From the NCBI RefSeq assembly GCF_000017625.1, contig NC_009712.1, positions 1,054,001 to 1,118,000 on the forward strand: 64,000 bases of DNA. The letters run 5' to 3'. This document shows, piece by piece, positions 18,035 through 27,461 of this stretch. The position numbers and the translations under genes were made by a program. Every line of letters begins with the position of its first letter. The stretch's first letter is position 1. The notes under the pieces were generated by a model that was not told the DNA's origin, searched no databases, and worked only from the letters and a program-made list of their open reading frames with translations. This DNA comes from Methanoregula boonei 6A8. GTDB taxonomy: Archaea; Halobacteriota; Methanomicrobia; Methanomicrobiales; Methanospirillaceae.

Positions 18035-18223
18035 TTAGTGTTCGTCGCAGCGGAGCACGCCGCCATGGCCGATGTCTTCGAGACTGTGCTCGTCGATCAT
18101 GATCGTAACCAGATCCGGTTCGATCTTGAGCGTTGAGACAAGGGTGTTTGTGAATTCCTTGACGATTTTGCGTTTCTGTTCTGTGGTCCAGCCTTTGCGC
18201 ATCTTGAGAATAACGACGGGCAT
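18035..18223 (-). CDS. 4-oxalocrotonate tautomerase-like protein
   Basis: 62 residues, the exact size of a tautomerase subunit. Pro directly follows the initiator Met (MPVVILKMRKG), giving the catalytic N-terminal Pro once Met is removed. The family pattern continues with TTEQKRKIVKEFTN and a beta strand VTIMIDE. Such proteins form hexamers with keto-enol tautomerase activity; the physiological substrate in methanogens is unknown. The gene stands alone, 200 bp from the HxlR gene and convergent with it. Confidence 0.88.
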   Translation of the reverse strand: MPVVILKMRKGWTTEQKRKIVKEFTNTLVSTLKIEPDLVTIMIDEHSLEDIGHGGVLRCDEH

Positions 18224-18360
18224 AATCGCACCTTAACTTAAGATATCTGAACGTATGCTATTTACTCCCTCGCGTTCGGATCGGATGTGGAAGAGATGGC
18301 CGGGGCGGACCCGGAGAGATCGCGGTCAAATCCCGGAACAAGGGGCACGGATATGCAGCC

Positions 18361-18696
18361 TTATTTTTCCCGGAGGATTTCAACAACCCGATCGACAATT
18401 GCCCTTATTGTTTCATCCTTCAGGTAACCTGCGACATACTGGACAATCCGTGTATCGGCTGTAAAAATCCTGGCAGGCCGGATATTGCTCTCCTGCTGGA
18501 GGGATCCGGACGAGAAATCGCCATCACCGATTAAAATTGCATGGCGATCGGACAGCAGCCTGCTGGTTATCTGGCAAAGGATAACATTATCACCATCAGG
18601 TGTGGCAAGGACAAGAGCGGGGTGTTTCTTTGCGCTGCTTAAGTCCGAAAAAGGAAACAAAACGACAACAACGTCGCCCTTTACAAGTCCGCCCAT
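18361..18696 (-). CDS. PemK/MazF-family endoribonuclease toxin
   Basis: 111 residues. N-terminal VKGDVVVVLFPFSD and KKHPALVLA match the MazF/PemK core (the family signature GDVxxVxFPxxxxxxxKxRPALVL with His in place of Arg here), followed by LCQITSR. Known members cut mRNA at short sequences. Its start overlaps the end of the upstream small gene by 16 bp, the usual antitoxin-toxin layout. The pair sits just upstream of uvrA but on the opposite strand. Confidence 0.88.
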   Translation of the reverse strand: MGGLVKGDVVVVLFPFSDLSSAKKHPALVLATPDGDNVILCQITSRLLSDRHAILIGDGDFSSGSLQQESNIRPARIFTADTRIVQYVAGYLKDETIRAIVDRVVEILREK

Positions 18697-18875
18697 GCCT
18701 CGTCTTCCTCGGGACGCAACCAGTCCTTTTTCAGGGAAGATTCGCTGGCAAGAGCGGTATCACTGATCAATTTGCCGGCTTTCTTCTTCTTTTCCCGGAT
18801 AAAATCAAGGATCTCACGATAGAGCTGGCGCGGCACCTGGTGTAATTCCCTGATAATCTGTTCCTCAACTTCCAT
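18681..18875 (-). CDS. Antitoxin partner of the MazF-type toxin
   Basis: 64 residues, mostly helical and charged: an N-terminal helix (EEQIIRELHQVPRQLYREIL) that could dimerise or bind DNA, a basic KKKKAGK segment, and an acidic C-terminus (RPEEDEAWADL) of the kind that wraps the toxin. It resembles small VapB/DUF2281-like antitoxins rather than MazE. It overlaps the toxin gene by 16 bp and lies first in the operon. Its role is inferred from size, overlap and position. Confidence 0.75.
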   Translation of the reverse strand: MEVEEQIIRELHQVPRQLYREILDFIREKKKKAGKLISDTALASESSLKKDWLRPEEDEAWADL

Positions 18876-18994
18876 GGGGCAGTCTCATGTTTTTGAGGTT
18901 TCTCTGATCAATCCATTATGCGAGAAAGATAATCAGGTTTCCTGTTCAGGAGGGCGGTTCTCCTCTTTCACTTTCGTGCCCCGAACTGAACCGC

Positions 18995-19002
18995 TTTATA
19001 TG
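18995..19002 (+). promoter_or_regulatory. TATA box of uvrA
   Basis: TTTATATG ends 28 nt before the uvrA ATG at 19031, predicting a leader of only a few bases. It lies in the 155-bp gap shared with the divergent toxin-antitoxin operon. Confidence 0.5.
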
Positions 19003-19030
19003 CCGGAGCTGAGTCTCTGAGCACGTATCC

Positions 19031-21841
19031 ATGAAAAACATCATCATCAAAGGTGCACGCCAGCACAACCTCAAAAATATCAATGTCGAGATCCCGCGTG
19101 ACAAGCTTGTCGTGATAACCGGGGTTTCCGGCTCCGGCAAATCGACGCTTGCATTCGATACGCTCTATGCCGAAGGTCAGCGGCGGTATGTCGAATCCCT
19201 CTCGTCCTATGCCCGGCAGTTCCTCGGGATGATGCAGAAGCCCGATGTGGATTCCATCGAAGGGCTCTCACCTGCCATCTCCATCGAGCAGAAGACCACG
19301 TCCAAGAACCCCCGCTCGACCGTGGGGACGACGACCGAGATCTACGATTACCTCCGTCTGCTCTTTGCCCGGATCGGGACGCCGTACTGCCCCGAGCACA
19401 ATATCCCGATTGCCGCCCAGAGCCCGGACCGGATCGCCGACCAGATCGCTGCTGAGCACCCGGGCCAGGTCACGGTCCTTGCCCCGATTGTCCGGCAGAA
19501 GAAGGGGACGTACCAGCAGCTCCTCAAAGACCTGAATAAGGAAGGCTACGCCCGGGTCCGGCTGAACGGAAAAATAATCCGCACCGATGAAGAGATTACG
19601 CTCGACCGGTACAAGAAGCACGACATCGAGGTCGTGATCGACCGGCTCGAAACCACCGACCGGGCCCGGCTCGCTGAAGCGGTCGAGAACACGCTCAAAA
19701 AATCCGGTGGGCTCGTGCTCGTAGCGGACGAAGAGGGAAAGGAATCTACGTACTCCTCGCTTCTCGCCTGCCCGGTCTGCGGCCTTGCCTTTGAGGAACT
19801 CCAGCCGCGGATGTTCTCGTTTAACAGCCCCTTTGGCGCCTGCGACGAATGCCACGGGCTTGGCGTCAAGATGGAGTTTGACGCTGACCTCATTATCCCG
19901 GACAAGAACCGGTGCATAGCCGATGGTGCAGTTGCCCCGTACCGGAACCCGATGGACGGTTTCCGGGGCCAGTACCTGGCAACGGTTGCAAAACATTTCG
20001 GTTTCTCGGTACTTACACCCATCAAAGATCTGACCGAAGAGCAGTACAATGCCCTGATGTTCGGCTCGACCGAAAAGATGCACTTCTCGATGAGCATGAA
20101 AAACGGCGACGCCCAGTGGTCACACAACGGTGAGTGGGAAGGGCTCCTCCCGCAGACCGCCCGGCTCTATTCGCAGACCCAGTCCGAGTGGCGGAAGCGG
20201 GAACTTGAAGGCTACATGCGGGTCTTTCCCTGCCCGGCCTGCAAGGGAAAAAGGCTCAAGGACAAGGTGCTCGCGGTCCGGATTGATGGCAAATCGATCA
20301 TTGATGTGACCGATCTCTCGGTCTCCGGCTGCATCGCGTACTTCTCCGGCCTCCGGCTCACCGAGAAGGAGGAAGGCATTGCCCGGCAGATCATCAAGGA
20401 GATCCGGTCCCGGTTGCTCTTTTTGGAAAAAGTCGGGCTCGGATACCTCACGCTCTCGCGGAATGCCGGGACGCTCTCGGGCGGCGAAGCGCAGCGGATC
20501 CGGCTTGCCACCCAGATCGGCTCGAACCTGATGGGCGTGCTCTACGTGCTCGACGAACCGTCCATCGGGCTTCACCAGCGGGACAACCGGAAACTTATCG
20601 AGACGCTACGGACGCTCCGCGATATTGGGAATACGCTGATCGTGGTGGAGCACGACGAGGACATGATTCGCTCGGCCGATCACGTGATCGATATCGGGCC
20701 CGGCGCCGGGCTCCACGGCGGTGAGGTGGTGGCAGAAGGCACACCGCAGCAGATCGAGAAGAACAAAAAGTCCCTCACCGGCCTGTATCTTGCCGGGAAA
20801 AAGAAGATCGATGTGCCGGAGAAACGCCGGAAAGCTGCGAAGTACATCACGGTCAAAGGCTGTAAGGAGAACAACCTGAAAAACATCGATGTAAAGATCC
20901 CGATCGGTCTTTTTTCGGTGGTGACCGGCGTCTCCGGGTCGGGCAAGTCAACGCTTGTCTACGATACGCTCTACAAGGGCATGATGCAGAAACTGTACGG
21001 CTCGCGGGAGCAGGCCGGGGCGCATAAGGAGATCGTGTTCGATTCCGAGATCGACAAGGTGATCGTGATCGACCAGAGCCCGATCGGCCGGACACCACGC
21101 TCGAACCCGGCAACGTATACCAAACTCTTCGATGAGATCCGCACCATTTTTGCTGATACAAAAGAAGCAAAGATGCGGGGCTACAAGGCGGGCCGTTTCT
21201 CGTTTAACCTCAAAGGCGGGCGCTGCGAGGCTTGCGAGGGCGACGGCCTCATCAAGATCGAGATGAACTTCCTGCCAGACGTGTATATCGAGTGCGAGGA
21301 GTGCAAGGGGAAGCGCTACAACCGCGAGACGCTAGAAGTGAAGTACAAGGGCAGGTCGATCTCCGATGTGCTGGACATGAGCGTGGAGGAAGCCCTTGCC
21401 CTCTTCGAGAACATTCCCTCGATCCAGAGCAAGCTCGAGATGCTCACCCGGGTCGGCCTCGGGTACGTGAAGCTCGGCCAGAGTGCGACTACACTCTCTG
21501 GCGGAGAAGCACAGCGGATCAAGCTCACCCGGGAGCTCGCAAAGAGGGCGACCGGGAAGACCCTTTACCTGCTCGACGAGCCGACCACCGGGCTCCACTT
21601 CGACGACACAAAGAAACTGATCAAGGTGCTTGACGATCTTGTGGAGAAGGGCAACACGGTCGTGGTGATCGAGCACAACCTGGACGTGATCAAGTCGGCC
21701 GATTACCTCATCGATATCGGCCCCGAGGGCGGGGATGCCGGCGGCGAGATCGTGGCGACCGGGACACCGGAGAAGGTGGCTCTCGTCCAGAAGAGTTATA
21801 CGGGGCAGTTTTTGAAGGGGATGATTGGGGGGAGGGTGTAG
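19031..21841 (+). CDS. uvrA: UvrA, excinuclease ABC damage-recognition ATPase
   Basis: 936 residues, full length. It has two ABC ATPase halves, each with a Walker A (GVSGSGKST, the first near residue 35) and an ABC signature LSGGEAQR. The zinc modules are visible: CPVCG with CDECHG, CPAC, and CEACEGDG with [12 protein letters not shown]-type Cys pairs. UvrA2 with UvrB scans DNA for bulky lesions. This bacterial repair enzyme is known in many mesophilic methanogens and is thought to have come by transfer. uvrC and uvrB are also in the window, about 11 and 27 kb away. Confidence 0.98.
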   Translation: MKNIIIKGARQHNLKNINVEIPRDKLVVITGVSGSGKSTLAFDTLYAEGQRRYVESLSSYARQFLGMMQKPDVDSIEGLSPAISIEQKTTSKNPRSTVGTTTEIYDYLRLLFARIGTPYCPEHNIPIAAQSPDRIADQIAAEHPGQVTVLAPIVRQKKGTYQQLLKDLNKEGYARVRLNGKIIRTDEEITLDRYKKHDIEVVIDRLETTDRARLAEAVENTLKKSGGLVLVADEEGKESTYSSLLACPVCGLAFEELQPRMFSFNSPFGACDECHGLGVKMEFDADLIIPDKNRCIADGAVAPYRNPMDGFRGQYLATVAKHFGFSVLTPIKDLTEEQYNALMFGSTEKMHFSMSMKNGDAQWSHNGEWEGLLPQTARLYSQTQSEWRKRELEGYMRVFPCPACKGKRLKDKVLAVRIDGKSIIDVTDLSVSGCIAYFSGLRLTEKEEGIARQIIKEIRSRLLFLEKVGLGYLTLSRNAGTLSGGEAQRIRLATQIGSNLMGVLYVLDEPSIGLHQRDNRKLIETLRTLRDIGNTLIVVEHDEDMIRSADHVIDIGPGAGLHGGEVVAEGTPQQIEKNKKSLTGLYLAGKKKIDVPEKRRKAAKYITVKGCKENNLKNIDVKIPIGLFSVVTGVSGSGKSTLVYDTLYKGMMQKLYGSREQAGAHKEIVFDSEIDKVIVIDQSPIGRTPRSNPATYTKLFDEIRTIFADTKEAKMRGYKAGRFSFNLKGGRCEACEGDGLIKIEMNFLPDVYIECEECKGKRYNRETLEVKYKGRSISDVLDMSVEEALALFENIPSIQSKLEMLTRVGLGYVKLGQSATTLSGGEAQRIKLTRELAKRATGKTLYLLDEPTTGLHFDDTKKLIKVLDDLVEKGNTVVVIEHNLDVIKSADYLIDIGPEGGDAGGEIVATGTPEKVALVQKSYTGQFLKGMIGGRV

Positions 21842-21935
21842 GGGAATTTTCTCGTTCTCTGTTTTTCATAAAGGATTGGATTACTTCTTCAATCAAAAAC
21901 TGCAAGCCAAACTGTATTAAGATTATAGAAGATCA

Positions 21936-22979
21936 TCACTTCGGCAAGGGAGTTTGCCACAGTAACTGTCTTTTCATCACATAATTTTTATGAGATTCAC
22001 CTCGAAGAGATTCAGGGATCCAAGTATTAATTTTACGGGGTATATCGATTGCTTTTTGAAGTAAATCGCGTGCTTGTTGTTCTGTTAATGGTGGCGATGA
22101 TGAATTTAGTCTTGCAACCCCTTCATGAACGAATTGATTTCTTACGTTTCTTAACTCCGAAAAACCTTTCCATAACTCATTTTCTTCTTTAAGAGAATGT
22201 CCTGTAAACACCTTTAGGAGGATATCATATTGATCCTTTACACTTGGCTGTAATTCGAGTTTGTCGTTCCGAATGGATATCCATTTCCAAAAATCGATGG
22301 AGATTTGACTTTGTTTTCCTGCCAACTTGTTGAGGAGTCCACTTATAAACACTTCTAATCCTACGTTAGCTAAAACAATACTCGGCCCAATTTGAGGTAA
22401 TTCATCGATTGCGTCGAGAAGTAAATACTCCCATCCCAAAGTTCCCACAATTTCAAAATAATCGGAGGAATATGAAAAGGAATCATTCCAAATTTCTTTA
22501 TTTATCGCAGGTGAGTTTATATTATAAAGTTCTAAAAATTTTGTTCGAAATTTTCCATTTTCCTCATGAAGTACAGAGCCATCGTCATTTAAATATTGAA
22601 TTTTACTAAATGTCGAAAATAGAGACACTGGATGAATTTGCGGTGATTGTATCACCCATTTTAAACGCATTAAAAAGAAATTTAATGCGAATTCTATAAC
22701 GTCGAGCGGAGGATCTAATTTTAGAGAGGCAGTTATATTTCTATTAAATGCATCCTTATGAAAGATCATTGTAACAGTATTGCATAATATAGCATCTCGA
22801 TCATCGAGTTTTGCAATGACGGGATCCTTTTTTGTCGCAAAGTCTGCATTACGGCTTAACGGTAAAAAATCTATATTGTAACCTGATCTTTCAATAGAAT
22901 AAATCTGATAATCTTCATTAACCGGGCTGAGAATATCAAACGGAATATGTACATCAACACGGGAGATCATTTTTACCAA
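21936..22979 (-). CDS. AT-rich accessory gene with a C-terminal HEPN-like RNxxxH motif
   Basis: 347 residues, no signal peptide or membrane helix. Base composition is strikingly AT-rich compared with both neighbours, and codon use is different, suggesting recent acquisition. No family was recognised in the first 250 residues. The C-terminal part is helical and contains LRNVRNQFVHEG, in which Arg280-Asn281-(x3)-His285 fits the RNxxxH motif of HEPN ribonuclease domains such as the Apea/Abi-like group. HEPN proteins often act in defence or toxin systems. The motif is seen directly; the function is inferred. There is no obvious antitoxin or nuclease partner next to it. Confidence 0.6.
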   Translation of the reverse strand: MVKMISRVDVHIPFDILSPVNEDYQIYSIERSGYNIDFLPLSRNADFATKKDPVIAKLDDRDAILCNTVTMIFHKDAFNRNITASLKLDPPLDVIEFALNFFLMRLKWVIQSPQIHPVSLFSTFSKIQYLNDDGSVLHEENGKFRTKFLELYNINSPAINKEIWNDSFSYSSDYFEIVGTLGWEYLLLDAIDELPQIGPSIVLANVGLEVFISGLLNKLAGKQSQISIDFWKWISIRNDKLELQPSVKDQYDILLKVFTGHSLKEENELWKGFSELRNVRNQFVHEGVARLNSSSPPLTEQQARDLLQKAIDIPRKINTWIPESLRGESHKNYVMKRQLLWQTPLPK

Positions 22980-24183
22980 CCAATCTTTTAATTTATATTC
23001 ATCACATTATGAATTCTTGTTTTTATGCTGCAAATACCATTGAGAAAAGATATTACCCTCGCTGGACCGTCCACCAGCATGCCCATCTCCGGTAATTGAT
23101 CCGCCGCGGGGGCGCCCCTTCGGGAGCGGCGGCACTCCTCACTCGTGGGGATATGGGGGCGACAGCCCCCATCTTCCTGATCATTTTCCAAAGTCTGGCG
23201 GATCCGTACCGCCACCCGCTCTTTTCCGTAAAAGTTCGGGTCGCAAGCTGGCATTTCTAAAAAAAGATCGATCACCCTGTTGAAGATTTAAGGAAATGTG
23301 TCACTCAGCTGCTGAGGATTTCTAAAAATCTGCACCTCCGTTGACAGGGATTTTTTAGAAAAGTCCGGTCCGGGTCTGGGCAATTACGGGGAATCATCGC
23401 CCTGCCCATGAAAGGGGGTATACCCCCACCCCCCACATCGTCCCACATCACTTACCCCCATCCGGGCCCGAATTGAGCCCGGATGACCCTTTTCCGGGGC
23501 ATCATCGGAGCCCGTATCGGGCTCCGTTTAAATCAAATCCCAAATCTGCCGTTTTTCGACAATCGGACGATTTTAATGAGCCTCATAAAGGCCCTTTCCT
23601 GCCCTGATCTCACCTCAAACTGGCATTTGTTCATTCCCGGAAAAAGAGGCCGCTATTGCCCGATTATGGGCATTATATGGGGTTCAATTTGGGCGTATTT
23701 TGGCAAATGGAGGTTTTTAAACGGATAAATTATTGGGTGAAAGAATCGGGGCCCGATTTGGGCTTATTTTCCCCTATAACACCTATACCGCATTCAGGAG
23801 CCGGTTTTGGTTTGCCGAGGTGGAGGCAAATGAGATCTCTGCCCATGCCTTATCGATCAACTCAGCTGGTCCTGGTTCGGAGATTACTGGAATTTGCCTC
23901 CAGGTCCACCTCGACTCAACAGATTCCTGTCATTCCATAAACCGGATGCGAGTCGTATTAAGGCATCGGGAAACGTGGGAGGGAGGAAAATCTCACGCGG
24001 GGAAAAGAAGAGTTTAGCCGGGTATGGAGTGGCGGGGGGACGCTCAAATGATGATGAGGCCGCCCCCCTTTTTTTTAAGTGGGCGTACCTTGCAGCAGCG
24101 GATTCATGCAGCCCGGAGTGCATGCCATTGCCCCACATCCTGAGAGTACCCGAAGGTGATCCGACGCCGGACCGGTTGGCGTT
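22980..24183. other. Accessory intergenic region with palindromes and repeat element copy A
   Basis: About 1.2 kb without a convincing gene. It has GC-rich short inverted repeats around 23095-23180, a perfect 14-bp palindrome GGGGGTATACCCCC at 23414-23427, one copy of a dispersed element at about 23484-23707, and a 15-bp stem (23817-23831 with 23892-23912, 6-nt bulge). Open frames here are short and disrupted between copies of the repeat, so they are not called as genes. Confidence 0.6.
23484..23707 (+). repeat. Dispersed non-coding element, copy A
   Basis: The core 23560-23707 matches the reverse complement of 28584-28742 with two substitutions and one 11-bp indel. Weaker similarity continues leftward to about 23484, including the shared hairpin GGAGCCCGTATCGGGCTCC (23507-23525) and a TTTAAATCA stretch. 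The indel would break any reading frame, which argues for a non-coding role. Confidence 0.85.
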
Positions 24184-25944
24184 TTAATTGATCCGCTGGA
24201 TCCTTCCGTCAATGGTCACGTTCACCGGTTGCGGCAATGCCTTCACATAGGCAACAAGTGCATCGACATCGGTCGTCCCGTAACTCATGTTCGATCCCTG
24301 CCCAAATGTCGTGTACCCGTCATCGCCCAGCGTAACGGTATCGACTGTTGCCACCGTGTAGGTTGCGTTCGGGTTGAGCGGGACTCCGTTTACCGACACG
24401 GAGATCACTTTGCTTCCGGCAGGTTGTGCCGCATCGTAGGTATAGGAAAGTCCCGAGACAATGAGATTGCTGGAAGGAAGCGGCGCCTGCCATTGCTGTT
24501 CGAGCGTCTGTTTGATCTGTTCGCCCGACATGGTCATTGCCATGAGCGTCCCGGCATTCGGCTGGACATTGTACAGGTCCATCCAGGTAATTGGCCCCTC
24601 TGAGATATTTGCAAAAACATCACCGGAAGTATCAAATGCCACATCTGTTTTCATCGTTGCCCGCTCTTCGTCTGCCACCAGGTCTCCCATTGCCGATTCC
24701 CCGGCACTGTTCCGGGCAATCGTAATATTTCCCGCTGCCGTTCCAATTACCTGATTTTCAACCGGATTAACGGCATTTTGGGCCTCGTTAAGGAGTGCAG
24801 TGGCAGCAGGGTCCGGGCTGGTGCCGGGAGCCTGGTCTGCATAGGTCGTGACAATCTGTGCGGATTTCCCCACGACTTCTCCGGTGGACCGGTCTATGGT
24901 GAGATCGATATCGCCATACCCCCTGCCGTACATGTACGCCTGCGTGACAAGCACAGGTTTTCCGGCGGAGTCGTTCAGGTAGATATTGGTAAACTCATGG
25001 GTATGGGCGGAGAGTACTACGTCAACTGCCGGGTCAAGCCGGGAAACAATCCCGGCTACCCGCTCGTCGCCCTGTGTCTGCAGGGTTGCGTTTCCTTCCG
25101 TGGGCCCTTCGTAGGGAGTCTGGTTCCCGCCTTCGTGAAGGAGGACAACGATCGCGTGCACGCCCTGCGCCTGGATCTCCGGGATGTACTGGTTTATGGA
25201 ATCGGCCTCATCCCGGAAAGTCAGGTTTGCAACATTGGCTGATGTCGTGAGATTGGGTGTAGAGATCGTATCTGCACCAATGAATGCAATGGTCACGCCA
25301 TCGACCGTTCGCAGGGTATAGGGTGGCAGGACCGGGGTGTTGTTTGCGGTCCAGACCACATTTGAGGAGACATAATCGATTTTCGAACCCGGGTACGGAT
25401 CCACGATGTGCGTGATATTTGTTGCCCCGTTCCCCCCGTTAATCATTCTCAGCACTTCCGGCACTCCGTTATTGAACTCCTGGTTTCCCAGTGTTGCCAC
25501 CATATTACAGGAAACACTGGGAGAGTTCGATCCGATGGTACAGTACTGGTTTGCAAAACTGTTGAAAAACAGCATGCTAGGCTCGTCCAAGAGCAGCCCG
25601 GAGACCGGTGGCGCCGACCCGATCACATCCCCGGGCAGGGCAATGATGGTGCCGTCTGCTTTTTCGGATGCAATTGCTGCCTTAAGATAGGATGCAAGAA
25701 CCGGCGCACTCCCGACCGGGCGGTTGTTCATGATCTGCCCCGCTGCCATGTGCCCGTGGAAATCGTTTACCTCAAGAATCTGTATATGGACCGTTGCGTT
25801 TGTATGAGGTGCCGGTGCAGTCCCGCCCGGAAACCCTGAAAACAAAGCCAGTGCCAGTATGAGAATACAGAGAACGCAAAGCCCCGCGAGGATTTGCACC
25901 TTTACCGGGATCCTCTCCCGCCATGAACCTGGTGTTGATGCCAC
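24184..25944 (-). CDS. Secreted 5'-nucleotidase/UshA-like metallophosphoesterase
   Basis: 586 residues. An N-terminal membrane anchor or signal (about 17-38) is followed by the calcineurin-like domain and the 5'-nucleotidase C-terminal domain. Metal-ligand motifs are visible: VNDFHGH (Asp61, His63), LPGDVIGS (Asp106), GNQEFNNG (Asn154) and LSAHTHEF. The usual motif is GNHEF; here the catalytic His is Gln155. The C-terminal domain has the substrate region DGYTTFGQG. It would act outside the membrane, releasing phosphate from nucleotides or similar, if active. It lies in the accessory stretch between two inverted repeat copies. Confidence 0.9.
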   Translation of the reverse strand: MASTPGSWRERIPVKVQILAGLCVLCILILALALFSGFPGGTAPAPHTNATVHIQILEVNDFHGHMAAGQIMNNRPVGSAPVLASYLKAAIASEKADGTIIALPGDVIGSAPPVSGLLLDEPSMLFFNSFANQYCTIGSNSPSVSCNMVATLGNQEFNNGVPEVLRMINGGNGATNITHIVDPYPGSKIDYVSSNVVWTANNTPVLPPYTLRTVDGVTIAFIGADTISTPNLTTSANVANLTFRDEADSINQYIPEIQAQGVHAIVVLLHEGGNQTPYEGPTEGNATLQTQGDERVAGIVSRLDPAVDVVLSAHTHEFTNIYLNDSAGKPVLVTQAYMYGRGYGDIDLTIDRSTGEVVGKSAQIVTTYADQAPGTSPDPAATALLNEAQNAVNPVENQVIGTAAGNITIARNSAGESAMGDLVADEERATMKTDVAFDTSGDVFANISEGPITWMDLYNVQPNAGTLMAMTMSGEQIKQTLEQQWQAPLPSSNLIVSGLSYTYDAAQPAGSKVISVSVNGVPLNPNATYTVATVDTVTLGDDGYTTFGQGSNMSYGTTDVDALVAYVKALPQPVNVTIDGRIQRIN

Positions 25945-26333
25945 AGGTAATTCTTGAGGGAAAAAGGGGATAAGTCTTCTGTTATGTGAAAAAAAGGTGC
26001 AGGTATTCTCCCTGTCCTCCCGGGAGATGGCATGCCGGATACGAACAACGCGTTTTTTAAGGACAAATGTGGCGGTATACCCCGGCCAAAAAGATCCGGC
26101 ATGCGCTCATATCCGGCAGCCGGGCAGCACGTTATGCTGCATGGCGAATCCCGGGAACCGCTATGAGGGCAAAAATGCACAAAAAAGAGAGAGTCTTTCC
26201 TGTCATTTGCCCGGATGATCCGGAACAGATAGAAAGCCGGGTCTTTAGTCCCCGTCGCCAAGATCTGCAGAAAAACAAAAATGAGGTGTCCCGGAGTATT
26301 CTCCGGCGGCTCCTCCAGGAGAATCACCGGTCT

Positions 26334-27461
26334 TTACAGTGGTTTCCCGCTTGCGTACTTCAGTGCATGATGCTTCCCGTCGTAATACGCGATCCCCGGA
26401 TTACCGGTGGAGTCAAACGCGAGGGAGGAATCAGAGCCAACCCCGCCTTTGTCAACCGTACTTGGCACCCATTTCTGTGTAGCCTGATCCCGGGTGGCAA
26501 AGCGCAGTTCCCCTCTTGAGATATCGTAGTAACTGATGGAGGGCTGGTCATGATACATGGCAAGCGACGGATGCCATCCGGTATCCCCATCCTGGTCTAC
26601 GATCTCCGTGATCCATTCCTTCCCGTCCCAGAATGCATACATGAGTTCCTTACGGGTCTTATCAAAGTAGGCGATATGCGGGTTCTTTTCAGAGTCCAGT
26701 GCAAGTGACAGGATGCACCCGGCATTCTTTGCCATGTCTCCGCCTCTGCCCTCTGTGTTTGCCACCATTCTTGTGCTCCACTTCCCGGGAGTATCCTGGT
26801 ACCCGTATGCAATGTAACCGGAATCCATGCCATTGAGGTATGCAATGTGCGGCAATCCGGATGAGTCCAGTACCATCGACGAATCGTACCCGAGAATTTT
26901 AGGATCCGGTGTTACACTTGTCCAGACGGTGCCGTTCCTTGTTGCATACTCAAGGAGGGTGTCATAATTTCCCTTTCCGTTGTTGTACGATATATGCGGC
27001 GTACCGGCGGAATCGATAGCGAGCGAGGAATAAGTACCAATGTCTGCATGACCGGAGTCGCTTGCAACCGTTTCGGTGGTCCAGCCCCCGTTCAGGTGCG
27101 CATACATCAGCTTCCCGTCATGGTCGCCGTCACCGTAACTTATCCCGGGGTTCCCTTCCGGGTCCAGGGCCAGTGACGTTGTGTGGGTTGAGCGGGAATC
27201 GGCTACGGCTCCATTAGTCCAGCTGCCATCAACTACGGCTGCATACCTGATTTGCTTGTTCTCATCATCGTAATAACTGATATGCGGGTTACCGGCCGGA
27301 TCTATTGCCAGGGAATTGTGCTGGCCGACATCGCTTGAAGTCATATCCACGGTCCCTGTAGTCCACACCTCATGGGCCATCACCGGGCAGGCTGCCATAA
27401 GCAGCAGGAAAATGATCGCGGATATAAATCCGGTTCTTGAGAGAAAATACCTGTATTTCAT
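26334..27461 (-). CDS. Secreted predicted seven-bladed beta-propeller protein
   Basis: 375 residues. A signal peptide (about 1-29, ending MAACPVMA) is followed by seven repeats of 40-55 residues, each with a core like SLAIDPAGNPHISYYD and then an RYA or MYA strand and a WT turn. Seven such units suggest a closed beta-propeller filling the whole mature protein. There is no membrane anchor. Ligand or activity unknown; such BNR-like propellers often bind glycans or other proteins. An AAGGTGA ribosome-binding site precedes the ATG. Confidence 0.8.
   Translation of the reverse strand: MKYRYFLSRTGFISAIIFLLLMAACPVMAHEVWTTGTVDMTSSDVGQHNSLAIDPAGNPHISYYDDENKQIRYAAVVDGSWTNGAVADSRSTHTTSLALDPEGNPGISYGDGDHDGKLMYAHLNGGWTTETVASDSGHADIGTYSSLAIDSAGTPHISYNNGKGNYDTLLEYATRNGTVWTSVTPDPKILGYDSSMVLDSSGLPHIAYLNGMDSGYIAYGYQDTPGKWSTRMVANTEGRGGDMAKNAGCILSLALDSEKNPHIAYFDKTRKELMYAFWDGKEWITEIVDQDGDTGWHPSLAMYHDQPSISYYDISRGELRFATRDQATQKWVPSTVDKGGVGSDSSLAFDSTGNPGIAYYDGKHHALKYASGKPL

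Noticed and set aside
22988-23275. Minus-strand frame of 95 codons next to the HEPN-like gene
   Set aside because: It crosses GC-rich short inverted repeats, has abnormal composition and no recognisable domain or ribosome-binding site.
23414-23427. GGGGGTATACCCCC palindrome as a transposon end or origin
   Set aside because: It is a single copy without a partner, transposase or target duplication in view; noted only as a palindrome.
23483-23728. Plus-strand frame of 81 codons through repeat element copy A
   Set aside because: Copy B of the same DNA has an 11-bp indel that destroys this frame while the DNA is otherwise almost identical, so the sequence is conserved for a non-coding reason.
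23894-24187. Plus-strand frame of 97 codons ending at the nucleotidase gene
   Set aside because: Low-complexity Pro/Arg-rich translation, no start signal, overlaps a structured stem; no domain.
25902-26327. Minus-strand frame of 141 codons upstream of the nucleotidase gene
   Set aside because: It overlaps the true start of the nucleotidase in another frame and its translation resembles no protein; it is probably promoter and leader DNA.
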